Positions 1 to 7,701 of a DNA stretch of 64,000 nt are shown in pieces. The DNA is from JBPEWY01 sp965224095 (GTDB lineage: Bacteria; Bacteroidota; Bacteroidia; Flavobacteriales; Flavobacteriaceae): positions 3,348,001-3,412,000 of the forward strand of contig OZ245039.1 of the NCBI GenBank assembly GCA_965224095.1. The letters are read 5' to 3'. Each line of letters starts with the position of its first letter. Within the stretch, counting starts at the first letter, position 1. Under the pieces are notes generated by a model that saw only the letters and a program-made list of their open reading frames with translations, was not told where the DNA came from and did not search any database. Position numbers and translations under genes: made by a program.

Positions 1-323
1 ATTTCAGCCTGAATTTCTGCAATTAAATCTGTGGTAACTCCGGTCACAGCCATCTGATCGATACCGGGTGATGCCAGCGTACCCACTTCCCAGAATTTTA
101 TATTAGTATTATGAGTGGCACCGCCTATCCAGGAAAAATGAGCTGAGTGATCGGGCCATGCCGGACTGCTAGAATTCCAGGTAGGGCGTATTTCAACACG
201 ATATTTTACAGTATTAACAGTTGGAGCATCAACCGGAGGCTCTTCAGAATTATTATTACAGGACGCAATAATTAGTAAGACAACTACCAGTAATGTTTTA
301 ACGGGCTTTATTAGGATTTCCAT
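1..323 (-). CDS. Spondin-domain lipoprotein (3' part cut off)
   Basis: The reading frame starts at the ATG complementary to 321-323 and runs off the left edge, so about 107 codons are visible. The N-terminus has a short lysine-containing n-region, a hydrophobic stretch and a lipobox (LIIASC), predicting an outer-membrane or periplasmic lipoprotein. After a short Asn/Glu/Pro linker the sequence YRVEIRPTWN, then PDHSAHFSWIGGATH, FWEVG, and LASPGIDQMA resembles the beginning of the spondin_N domain found in bacterial secreted proteins. Function is unknown; eukaryotic spondin_N domains are extracellular. The C-terminus is outside the window, so total length and any sorting signal cannot be judged. 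Confidence 0.75.
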   Translation of the reverse strand, partial: MEILIKPVKTLLVVVLLIIASCNNNSEEPPVDAPTVNTVKYRVEIRPTWNSSSPAWPDHSAHFSWIGGATHNTNIKFWEVGTLASPGIDQMAVTGVTTDLIAEIQAE

Positions 324-583
324 TTACGCCTGCATACAAATAAGTTTAGTATTCGATTACTTAACAGAAAGTACATAGTACTTTTGCCAGTGTTAAAGAT
401 AATTAATACTGATGAATTTGGAGCAGGATTTCAAGTATCCACGGGTTTGAAATTTATCATTTATGAAATGTTGTCTAACCAATTATATAAACACTGCCTT
501 TGTTTTTTCAATACCCTTACTTCCCTTATACCGTCATCAACAATAATTATGAAAAGGCTTTAGGATGTATGCATTTTAGCTTT

Positions 584-591
584 TATCTTTG
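584..591 (+). promoter_or_regulatory. Candidate -7 box of yaaA
   Basis: TATCTTTG fits the Bacteroidota -7 consensus TAnnTTTG and lies 19 bp before the yaaA ATG, implying a very short leader. No clear TTG was found at -33, so support is partial. Confidence 0.4.
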
Positions 592-610
592 AAGAAATAC
601 TTAGCATATT

Positions 611-1369
611 ATGAAATTAGTTCTTTCACCGGCCAAGTCGCTTAATTATGAAAGCCCGCTTCCCACGGCACTTAACACCGAGGCCTGTTTTTTGGCAGAA
701 GCAGAACGCCTTAACAGATTATTAAAGAAGAAATCGGCCCGAAGTCTGTCTAAACTAATGGGGATTTCCGCCAATCTGGGACAGTTAAACTATGAGCGTA
801 ACCAGGAGTGGGCCCTGCCGTTTACATCGGAGAATGCGCGTCCGGCGGTGTATGCTTTTAGCGGTGATGTGTACAGAGGGTTAGACGTATATACACTTGC
901 AGAAAAGAAGCTGGATAAGCTTCAGGAAACTGTGCGTATTATTTCCGGATTGTACGGGTTATTAAAGCCCTTAGATCTTATTCAACCGTATCGATTGGAA
1001 ATGGGAACTAAATTCCCCGTTGGGAAAAATAAGAACCTGTACGAATTCTGGAGAAAGAAGGTAACTGCCTCCCTGAATGACGAATTGGATGAAAATGAAG
1101 TATTTCTCAATCTGGCAAGCGCCGAGTATTTTAAGGCCATTGATACCAAAGCTTTAAAGGTACCCGTAGTTACGGCAACTTTTAAGGATCTGAAAAACGG
1201 GCAGTACAAAAGTATAATGACTTTTGCCAAACTGGCCAGAGGATATATGACGCGCTATGTAATTGATTCGGGAGCACAGACCGTTGAGGATCTAAAAGGT
1301 TTTAACTATGAAGGCTATGGCTATAGCGAGCCTATGTCTTCAGAGCACGAACTGGTATTTATTCGGTAA
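611..1369 (+). CDS. yaaA: YaaA family peroxide stress protein
   Basis: A 252-residue protein, the usual length for the YaaA/UPF0246 (DUF328) family. It begins MKLVLSPAKSLNYESP, the family's hallmark N-terminus, and carries conserved FLNLASAEYFKAID and a YGYSEPMSS motif near the C-terminus. In Escherichia coli YaaA lowers free intracellular iron and limits DNA damage during peroxide stress, and the fold binds DNA. It is cytoplasmic, with no signal peptide. The gene stands alone between a divergent lipoprotein and a DNA-glycosylase-like gene on the same strand. A TATCTTTG promoter element lies immediately upstream. Identification is by family resemblance; the iron/peroxide role is taken from the family. 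Confidence 0.9.
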   Translation: MKLVLSPAKSLNYESPLPTALNTEACFLAEAERLNRLLKKKSARSLSKLMGISANLGQLNYERNQEWALPFTSENARPAVYAFSGDVYRGLDVYTLAEKKLDKLQETVRIISGLYGLLKPLDLIQPYRLEMGTKFPVGKNKNLYEFWRKKVTASLNDELDENEVFLNLASAEYFKAIDTKALKVPVVTATFKDLKNGQYKSIMTFAKLARGYMTRYVIDSGAQTVEDLKGFNYEGYGYSEPMSSEHELVFIR

Positions 1370-1376
1370 AAACAGA

Positions 1377-1394
1377 TTCCCGCTTCCGCAGGAA
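1377..1394. repeat. Small extragenic palindrome after yaaA
   Basis: TTCCCGC and GCAGGAA form a 7-bp inverted repeat with one mismatch around a TTCC loop, just after the yaaA stop. It resembles short dispersed palindromes seen in Bacteroidota intergenic DNA. It lacks a T-run and is not a convincing terminator. Confidence 0.3.
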
Positions 1395-1530
1395 GAACCA
1401 TTTGAGATTTTGTTAACCGGCAGATGCCCATTTCTACAGAAATGACGGCTACGTATGATTTTATATTATCGCTTCACGGGACAGAGATACGTAAAATAAG
1501 TATATTAGGAATTCCCAATACGTTAAATTG

Positions 1531-2184
1531 ATGTTTAAACACCAACATCCATACCCTCCCTATATTCAGCAAAGCACTACCAAACTTATTGTGGGTACCT
1601 TACCGCCACCGCGCTTTACCACCGGAGAGCTTTTGGAAAAGGATGTGGATTTTTGTTACGGCAGTTATTACAATTCCTTATGGTTATATATAGATGCGAT
1701 TTTTAAACTGAATTTACGTTATGACAATTCGCAGGAAGCCATTAAACAACGAAAAAAATTTTTAACGGGGAGAGGCATAGGAGTTTGTGATATCGTGGAA
1801 AGTTGTATGCGAAAAAAGATAGATGCATCGGATCTTGGAATGGAACAGGTAGTGCTCAGGGATCTGATAGCCTATTTGAAGGTGTTCCCGGCCATTAAAA
1901 CTTTATTGTTTATAGGGGGAAGCAGTAAAAATGGGCCCGCATATTTTTTTAGAAGGCATTTAAGAGAATATGGACTCAGGTTAGAGCTGATTGAAAAGAC
2001 CACTCCAAAAATTCACCGTTTCGTATTGAACGGCCGGGAGATACAAACGGTATCGCTAACCTCGTCTTCAGGTGCGGCTAACATAAGTATTGGCAGTAAT
2101 CCGGAATACAAAAAAATGAAAGCTGTAAATCCTGATTTTACCACGTTTGATTTTCGCGTGCAGCAATACAGTAAATACTTCTGA
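1531..2184 (+). CDS. Uracil-DNA glycosylase family-like protein
   Basis: 217 residues. The ATG at 1531 is preferred over the in-frame TTG one codon upstream. The N-terminal beta strand ends in VGTLPPPRF (about residues 21-29), resembling motif 1 (GxxP) of the uracil-DNA glycosylase superfamily. The C-terminal half has a predicted strand with LTSSSGAAN (about 176-184), where family members carry the second active-site loop. The middle segment LLFIGGSSKNGPAYFF looks like another Rossmann-type strand and turn. A DNA repair glycosylase role (U/T mismatch or related) is inferred from these motifs; the classical HPSP motif is absent, so the substrate is uncertain. Cytoplasmic, single gene. Confidence 0.6.
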   Translation: MFKHQHPYPPYIQQSTTKLIVGTLPPPRFTTGELLEKDVDFCYGSYYNSLWLYIDAIFKLNLRYDNSQEAIKQRKKFLTGRGIGVCDIVESCMRKKIDASDLGMEQVVLRDLIAYLKVFPAIKTLLFIGGSSKNGPAYFFRRHLREYGLRLELIEKTTPKIHRFVLNGREIQTVSLTSSSGAANISIGSNPEYKKMKAVNPDFTTFDFRVQQYSKYF

Positions 2185-2267
2185 TATACAATTGCGATTG
2201 CAGGAATACAAATAAACAAGGTTTTAACCCCGGGCACCTGTGTACACCTATATTTCTATAAGGGGTA

Positions 2268-2441
2268 CTACTCGCTTTTTTTTGCCGCGGCTTTTTTTCT
2301 GGCAGGAGCTTTCTTTGCAGCAGCTTTTGCCTTAGGTTTTTCTGCAACAGCTACCTTTTTCTTCTTTTTTTTAGGACGCAATCGTCCGTATGAACCATTC
2401 ACTATTTTTCCTCGTCGAGTTTTAATATCTCCTTTTCCCAT
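2268..2441 (-). CDS. 30S ribosomal protein THX
   Basis: 57 residues starting at the ATG complementary to 2439-2441; a longer upstream frame exists but MGKGDIKTRRGKI is the conserved THX N-terminus. The rest, NGSYGRLRPKKKKKK followed by an Ala/Lys tail, is a strongly basic extension typical of Bacteroidota members. THX is a small protein inserted in the head of the 30S subunit that stabilises 16S rRNA. The gene is monocistronic and convergent with the glycosylase-like gene upstream. Confidence 0.9.
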   Translation of the reverse strand: MGKGDIKTRRGKIVNGSYGRLRPKKKKKKVAVAEKPKAKAAAKKAPARKKAAAKKSE

Positions 2442-2508
2442 ATAATAAAATCTAGTTTTCGAGAATAAATTAGTGAAACCCGGCAAGAAATCAAAATGTG
2501 GGAATTAG

Positions 2509-2568
2509 TTTCTGATTTCTGATTTCTGATTTCTAATTTCTAGTTTCTGATTTCTGATTTCTGATTTC
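2509..2568. repeat. Tandem 7-bp repeat (TTTCTGA)n
   Basis: About 8.5 head-to-tail copies of TTTCTGA, two of them altered (TTTCTAA, TTTCTAG), fill the gap between the THX gene start and the end of the trp operon. A unit of 7 bp is prone to slippage. No gene start is affected here because both neighbours are transcribed leftward. Confidence 0.9.
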
Positions 2569-2610
2569 ATATAGGTATGGGTGGTGTGTTAGAATTGTTC
2601 TTGGAACAGC

Positions 2611-3372
2611 TTACCTGATATCTGAAATAAAATTTTGAATGCCATCTACTCCGTGATGTGTGAGATGTTTTATAAATGCACTTCCTATAATGGCACCTTT
2701 TGCATGCCTGGTGGCTAACTCAAAGGTTTCTTTATTTGAAATACCAAAACCGACAATCTGTGGATTTTTTAATTGCATGTCTGCAATTCGGTTAAAATAG
2801 GAAACCTGTTCGCCTTGAAAAACTGCTTTAGCACCTGTGGTACTTGCTGAGCTAACCATATAAATAAAGCTACTGGAGATATCGTCAATAAAACGAATTC
2901 TTTTTTCAGAAGTTTGCGGGCTAATCAGAAATATATTTACCAGTCCGTATTTCTCAAATATTTTTTTATAGTCTCGATGGTAAACATCAACCGGTAAATC
3001 GGGAATAATAAGTCCGTCTATACCCACGGAAACGCATTGCTTACAAAATTCCTCAACTCCGTATTGCATCATGGGGTTGAAATACCCCATAAGGATTAGA
3101 GGGATCTTTATTTGGTCCCGGATGTTTTTTAATTGATTGAATAATACTTCCGTGGTCATTCCATTTTGCAATGCCCTGGTTGAGCTCTGTTGGATAGTAG
3201 GGCCATCGGCCAGCGGATCGCTGAAGGGCAACCCGATTTCTACTATATCAACCCCGCTTGCCTCCAATTGTTGTAAAATGATCGGAGTATCGTTTAATTC
3301 CGGATATCCGGCCGTAAAATATATGGATAACAGTTTTTTATTTTCTTTGAGTTTTTCCTGAATTCTGTTCAT
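2611..3372 (-). CDS. trpA: Tryptophan synthase alpha subunit
   Basis: 253 residues from the ATG complementary to 3370-3372; the open frame extends 20 codons upstream but MNRIQEKLKENKKLL is the normal N-terminus and leaves a 10-bp gap to trpB. The signature VEIGLPFSDPLADGPTIQQS carries the catalytic Glu and Asp that cleave indole-3-glycerol phosphate to indole. GFGISN near the C-terminus is part of the phosphate-binding region of the TIM barrel. It works in a complex with TrpB and is the last gene of the trp operon. No clear intrinsic terminator was found downstream; a 7-bp tandem repeat occupies that gap. Confidence 0.97.
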   Translation of the reverse strand: MNRIQEKLKENKKLLSIYFTAGYPELNDTPIILQQLEASGVDIVEIGLPFSDPLADGPTIQQSSTRALQNGMTTEVLFNQLKNIRDQIKIPLILMGYFNPMMQYGVEEFCKQCVSVGIDGLIIPDLPVDVYHRDYKKIFEKYGLVNIFLISPQTSEKRIRFIDDISSSFIYMVSSASTTGAKAVFQGEQVSYFNRIADMQLKNPQIVGFGISNKETFELATRHAKGAIIGSAFIKHLTHHGVDGIQNFISDIR

Positions 3373-3382
3373 GGGTAGTTGC

Positions 3383-4567
3383 TTAACGGAGTTTGAAATA
3401 ATCAATATATGTATCCAAATCTTTATCGCCACGACCTGAAAGGTTGATAACGACTATGTGATTTTCTGCAAAGGTTTTTTGAGTAAGAGCAGCCAGTGCA
3501 TGAGCTGATTCGATGGCCGGGATAATTCCTTCCAGTTTACATAACTCCAGCCCGGCATTCATAGCTTCGGCATCGGTAACCGACAAAAATTCGGCGCGTT
3601 TGCTGGTATATAAATGGGCGTGTAAAGGACCTACCCCAGGATAATCTAATCCTGCAGATATAGAATACGGTTCGGTTATTTGACCATCGGCAGTTTGCAT
3701 TAAAAGCGTTCGGCTTCCGTGTATAATACCATCATGTCCTAAAACGGAAGTGGCAGCACTTTCTCCGCTATCAATTCCCAGGCCAGCTGCTTCCACCGCA
3801 ATAAGATGAACGCTCTTATGATCCAGAAAATGATAAAAAGCCCCCGCCGCATTACTTCCTCCTCCAACACAGGCAATAACATGATCAGGGTATGTGCGTC
3901 CTTCTTTTTCTTTTAATTGCCATTGAATCTCTTCCGATATAACGCTTTGAAAACGCGTTACCATATCGGGGTAGGGATGAGGGCCGACTACCGATCCGAT
4001 AATATAATGTGTATTTACCGGATTGTTAATCCAGTCTCTTATAGCTTCGTTGGTAGCATCCTTCAGGGTCCGACTTCCGGACAAAGCGGGTCTAACCTCA
4101 GCTCCGAGCATTTTCATTCTTGCTACATTAGGTGCTTGCCGGGCAATATCTACTTCTCCCATATACACCACGCATTTCATTCCCATAAGGGCACAAACAG
4201 TAGCTGTGGCAACTCCGTGCTGCCCGGCTCCGGTTTCTGCAATAATACGCTTTTTCCCAAGTCGCTTGGCAACCAGGATCTGTCCGATGGTATTATTTAC
4301 TTTATGGGCTCCCGTATGATTGAGATCTTCCCGTTTCAGGTATATTTTAGTATTGTATTTTTCGGAAAGCCTGCGCGCATGATAAAGAGGAGAGGGGCGA
4401 CCGACGTAATCTTTAAGCAACTGGCGGAATTCATCTTTAAAAGAAGCTTCCTGCATGATATTTAGGTAATGCTGCTGTAGCTCTGCTACATTTGGATATA
4501 GCATTTCAGGGATGTAAGCACCTCCGAAAATACCATAATATCCGTTTTTATCTACATGATAGTTCAT
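3383..4567 (-). CDS. trpB: Tryptophan synthase beta subunit
   Basis: 394 residues, normal length for the TrpB1 type. LNHTGAHKVNN holds the PLP-binding lysine, and GGGSNAAG is the phosphate-binding loop for the cofactor. The enzyme condenses indole from TrpA with L-serine to give tryptophan in the cytoplasm. The start codon overlaps the trpF stop by 4 bp (ATGA arrangement), which indicates translational coupling. Ten base pairs separate it from trpA. No unusual features. Confidence 0.98.
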   Translation of the reverse strand: MNYHVDKNGYYGIFGGAYIPEMLYPNVAELQQHYLNIMQEASFKDEFRQLLKDYVGRPSPLYHARRLSEKYNTKIYLKREDLNHTGAHKVNNTIGQILVAKRLGKKRIIAETGAGQHGVATATVCALMGMKCVVYMGEVDIARQAPNVARMKMLGAEVRPALSGSRTLKDATNEAIRDWINNPVNTHYIIGSVVGPHPYPDMVTRFQSVISEEIQWQLKEKEGRTYPDHVIACVGGGSNAAGAFYHFLDHKSVHLIAVEAAGLGIDSGESAATSVLGHDGIIHGSRTLLMQTADGQITEPYSISAGLDYPGVGPLHAHLYTSKRAEFLSVTDAEAMNAGLELCKLEGIIPAIESAHALAALTQKTFAENHIVVINLSGRGDKDLDTYIDYFKLR

Positions 4568-5181
4568 AAAGCTAGTTTAAACTCGGTTAATTTCTGTATA
4601 TCTTTTAAGCCGGGGGTTAGTTCAAAGCGACTGTTTATATCGAGGGCATGACAATATTTAGCTGCCGGACTTTTAAGGAAATCCCGAATAGCCGGAATTT
4701 GTTCCAGGCCAATTCCACCACTTAAAAAAAATGGCTTACGCGAAGGATACGCATGGAGCACTTCCCAATTAAATGTATATCCATTGCCTCCCGGGAGCTT
4801 TCCTTTGGTATCGAATAAATAAAAATCGCAGACGGCTTCATAGGGCTTTAGCAGATCAAAATCAAAATGGTCGGCAATGGAAAAAACTTTTATCAAGATC
4901 GCCGGAGTTTCTTTTTTTAATGAAAGACAAAACTCAGGCGATTCATTTCCATGCAGTTGAACGGCTTGTAAGTTATACGCATCTATTTTACTTAAGATGT
5001 CTTTTACAGTGGCATTTACAAAAACACCTACTTTGTGAATGTTTATGTTTGGTATGGGAATGGGCCGGGTGATGTGTCGGGGCGATTTCTCATAAAAAAT
5101 AAACCCCATATAGTCCGGTTGCAGCCGAGCTATTTCTCCCGCGTTTCCCAAATGTTTTACACCGCAAATTTTAAGTTTCAT
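4564..5181 (-). CDS. trpF: Phosphoribosylanthranilate isomerase
   Basis: 205 residues forming a TIM-barrel enzyme. The N-terminal MKLKICGVKH contains the catalytic cysteine and VQLHGNE is the conserved strand following the barrel centre. FLSGGIG near the C-terminus is the phosphate-binding motif. It converts N-(5-phosphoribosyl)anthranilate to CdRP. TrpF is separate here rather than fused to TrpC. It overlaps trpB by 4 bp and lies 44 bp after trpC. Confidence 0.95.
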   Translation of the reverse strand: MKLKICGVKHLGNAGEIARLQPDYMGFIFYEKSPRHITRPIPIPNINIHKVGVFVNATVKDILSKIDAYNLQAVQLHGNESPEFCLSLKKETPAILIKVFSIADHFDFDLLKPYEAVCDFYLFDTKGKLPGGNGYTFNWEVLHAYPSRKPFFLSGGIGLEQIPAIRDFLKSPAAKYCHALDINSRFELTPGLKDIQKLTEFKLAL

Positions 5182-5225
5182 ACTGTATTTTCTTTTCAGA
5201 GTACTCCGGGTGCACCTGTTTTGTT

Positions 5226-6011
5226 TTAGACATCCAATGCTTTAATAAACATTTCGGCACTGGCTCCCGGATTCTCGGTCTTCATAAAATTCTCGCCCAC
5301 GAGGAAGCCTTTGTACCCATAGGCTTTCAAGTTGCCTATGGTTGTTGTATTGCTTATTCCGCTTTCAGATACTTTCACAAAGTTATTCGGAATATGAGCA
5401 GAAAGCTGTTTGCTAATATCGGTACTTACTTCAAACGTTTTAAGGTTTCTGTTATTTACCCCAATCATATCGATAGAGCTCATCATACTGCGCTGCAACT
5501 CTTCCAGATTATGAACTTCCAGAAGCACTTCCATATGCAGCTTTTTGGCGAGTTGCGAAAATTTTTCAATTTCTTTTCTGCTTAAAACCGCAGCAATTAA
5601 CAGAATAACATCGGCACCATAGGCTTTGGCTTCCAGGATTTGATATTCGTCAATAATAAAATCTTTACGAAGTAAAGGCAACCCTATAGCAGCTCTGGCC
5701 TTCAATAAATCGTCTGTAGAACCGCCAAAATACGCAGTGTCGGTCAGGACCGACATTCCACAGACCCCTGCCTGTTTATAACCCAGGGCCACATCTTCAA
5801 CCCTTGCCTGGTTGTTTATAACGGATTTGGAAGGAGATCTTCTTTTAAACTCAGCGATGATACCGGAATTACTCGCTTTTAAAAGCTGCGTCATAGAATT
5901 CGTGCTTCGCTCAAACAATGACGATTGTGAAAGGCAGGATATAGATACGACATTTCTCTTCAGGTTGACCTCCTGATGTTTTGCAGCAATAATTGTATCG
6001 AGAATATTCAT
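5226..6011 (-). CDS. trpC: Indole-3-glycerol phosphate synthase
   Basis: 261 residues with the usual motif order: EFKRRSPSK (substrate phosphate and catalytic lysine region), VLTDTAYFGGS, LLRKDFIIDEYQ, GVNNRNLKTFEV and SESGI. It closes the indole ring from CdRP in the cytoplasm. It is a stand-alone TrpC. The gene starts one base after the trpD stop, so the two are very likely coupled. No odd residues noted. Confidence 0.97.
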   Translation of the reverse strand: MNILDTIIAAKHQEVNLKRNVVSISCLSQSSLFERSTNSMTQLLKASNSGIIAEFKRRSPSKSVINNQARVEDVALGYKQAGVCGMSVLTDTAYFGGSTDDLLKARAAIGLPLLRKDFIIDEYQILEAKAYGADVILLIAAVLSRKEIEKFSQLAKKLHMEVLLEVHNLEELQRSMMSSIDMIGVNNRNLKTFEVSTDISKQLSAHIPNNFVKVSESGISNTTTIGNLKAYGYKGFLVGENFMKTENPGASAEMFIKALDV

Positions 6012-6012
6012 A

Positions 6013-7008
6013 TTAGTTTTTACTGAGTTCTACTAAATTTTTGAGTGCCTGCATGGCTTTTCCTGACTGCAGAGATTCTTTGGCAATTTCAAATCCCTCC
6101 TGCGGAGTTAGTTGTTTAACCGTGGCAATTGCCAGTCCGGCATTAGCACATACGACATTATTTTGTGCTTCCGTACCATTTCTTTCCAGTACCTGAATAA
6201 ATATTTTGGCAGCATCGGCAACCGATTCGCCCCCGTAAATATCTTCCTGGCTAAGCCTGTATACTCCAAAATCTTCCGGTTCTATCATGGTTTCAGACCT
6301 GTTAGTAATACTTTTGGCCGGACCGGTTAATGATATTTCATCATACCCGTCTAAAGCGTGTAAAATGGTATATTTTTTATCTGATTGCTGATAAAGGTAA
6401 CCGTACATTCTGGCTAATTCCAGATTAAAAACCCCCACCATTTGATTTTTAGGGAAGGAGGGATTTACCATAGGCCCCAGCATATTAAAAAATGTTTTAA
6501 CTCCCAATTCCCTGCGGATGGGAGCAACATTTTTCATTGCCGGATGGAAAAGAGGCGCATGGAGAATGCAAATACCTGCCCGTTCGATACTTTTTTTAAG
6601 AAAATCAGGATTGTTGGTAAAGGAAACACCCAAATGTTCCATAACGTTTGAAGAACCACTTACCGAAGACACCCCATAATTTCCGTGTTTCGCTACTTTA
6701 ATACCGGCTCCGGCAGTAATAAAGGAAGCCAGTGTGGAAATATTAAAAGTGTTTTTTCCATCGCCTCCCGTTCCGCAAAGATCTATGGTATTATAATCAG
6801 ACAGGTCTATGGCAATACACATTTCCAGCAGGGCATCCCGAAAGCCTTTCAGCTCTTCCAACGTAATACTTCGCATCATATAAACGGTTAAGAAAGCCGC
6901 TATCTGACTGGGGTTGTAAGCGCCCTGAGCAATATTTACCAAAGCCTCTTTAGCTTCTTCGTGGGAGATGCTTTCATGGTTAATAAGACGGTTTAATAAA
7001 GTTTTCAT
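6013..7008 (-). CDS. trpD: Anthranilate phosphoribosyltransferase
   Basis: 331 residues. DLCGTGGDGKNTFNIS is the PRPP-binding glycine-rich motif and KHGNYGVSSVSGSSNVME is the anthranilate/PRPP loop in the form common in Bacteroidota. It transfers phosphoribose to anthranilate. It sits between trpG and trpC with gaps of 16 bp and 1 bp. It is not fused to TrpG, unlike the enterobacterial TrpGD. Confidence 0.97.
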   Translation of the reverse strand: MKTLLNRLINHESISHEEAKEALVNIAQGAYNPSQIAAFLTVYMMRSITLEELKGFRDALLEMCIAIDLSDYNTIDLCGTGGDGKNTFNISTLASFITAGAGIKVAKHGNYGVSSVSGSSNVMEHLGVSFTNNPDFLKKSIERAGICILHAPLFHPAMKNVAPIRRELGVKTFFNMLGPMVNPSFPKNQMVGVFNLELARMYGYLYQQSDKKYTILHALDGYDEISLTGPAKSITNRSETMIEPEDFGVYRLSQEDIYGGESVADAAKIFIQVLERNGTEAQNNVVCANAGLAIATVKQLTPQEGFEIAKESLQSGKAMQALKNLVELSKN

Positions 7009-7024
7009 TTTGATAGGTACGTTC

Positions 7025-7588
7025 TTAATTAGTAATCCAGTTCTCGAGCATTTTTTTACCTAATGGTGTAAGCACAGATTCGGGATGAAACTGAACTCCC
7101 CGTACATTAAAATCCCTATGCTTTAGCGACATTACCTGTCCTTTGCTATCATAGGAAGTGGCTATAAGTGTTTCCGGAAGTTCCGGATTTACCACCCAGG
7201 AATGATAGCGTCCCACTTCCAGTTTGTCGGGAAGGCCTTTGAAAAGGATGTCTTTTTCAACCACCCGGATATTGGTAGCTACTCCGTGATATACCTTGTT
7301 CAGATTCATAATTTTTCCTCCAAAAACCTCTCCTATGGCCTGTTGCCCAAGGCATACACCCAGAATATTTTTCGAAGCGGCATACCTTTTAATTACGGAT
7401 TTTAACAAACCGGCTTCATCCGGGATTCCCGGTCCGGGAGACAAAACAATATAATCGAAGGCATCTACTTCCTCCAATAGAAACTGATCGTTGCGCTTTA
7501 CAACCACTTCACAGTTCAGATCCTCCAGATAATGAACCAGGTTGTATGTAAAACTATCGTAATTGTCTATCATTAATATTTTTTTCAT
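7025..7588 (-). CDS. trpG: Anthranilate synthase glutaminase subunit
   Basis: 187 residues, a class I glutamine amidotransferase. The catalytic triad is visible as Cys79 in GVCLGQQ and His168/Glu170 in QFHPESVLTP, with the oxyanion loop SPGPGIPDEAG at about 50-60. It hydrolyses glutamine and passes ammonia to TrpE. Bacteria may also use such a subunit with PabB, so a dual role is possible. It is separated from trpE by 113 bp that hold a structured repeat, an unusually large gap within this operon. Confidence 0.95.
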   Translation of the reverse strand: MKKILMIDNYDSFTYNLVHYLEDLNCEVVVKRNDQFLLEEVDAFDYIVLSPGPGIPDEAGLLKSVIKRYAASKNILGVCLGQQAIGEVFGGKIMNLNKVYHGVATNIRVVEKDILFKGLPDKLEVGRYHSWVVNPELPETLIATSYDSKGQVMSLKHRDFNVRGVQFHPESVLTPLGKKMLENWITN

Positions 7589-7610
7589 CGTTTGTTCTGT
7601 GTTTTTATAC

Positions 7611-7693
7611 GCGTTAGGGATGGTAGCAAGCTACCCCGTCCGGAAGGGCGTGTAGCGCGAACAGCCCGACCGCACCCTGGTGCGGTAACGCCC
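7611..7693. repeat. Cruciform-like intergenic element within trp operon
   Basis: Read on the plus strand, the element is closed by GCGTTA (7611-7616) pairing with TAACGC (7686-7691). Inside are two further hairpins: GGTAGC-AA-GCTACC (7622-7635) and ACCGCACC-CT-GGTGCGGT near its right end. It is visibly more GC-rich than its neighbours. The three-stem layout and the GCGTTAGGG...AACGCCC ends resemble repetitive intergenic elements of Flavobacteriia, which is from memory and not searched. It lies between trpE and trpG, so transcripts of the operon must cross it. Confidence 0.75.
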
Positions 7694-7701
7694 TTATTAA
7701 T

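Noticed and set aside
3917..4465. Plus-strand ORF of 182 codons within trpB
   Set aside because: Antisense shadow of a well-identified gene; no homology-like motifs.
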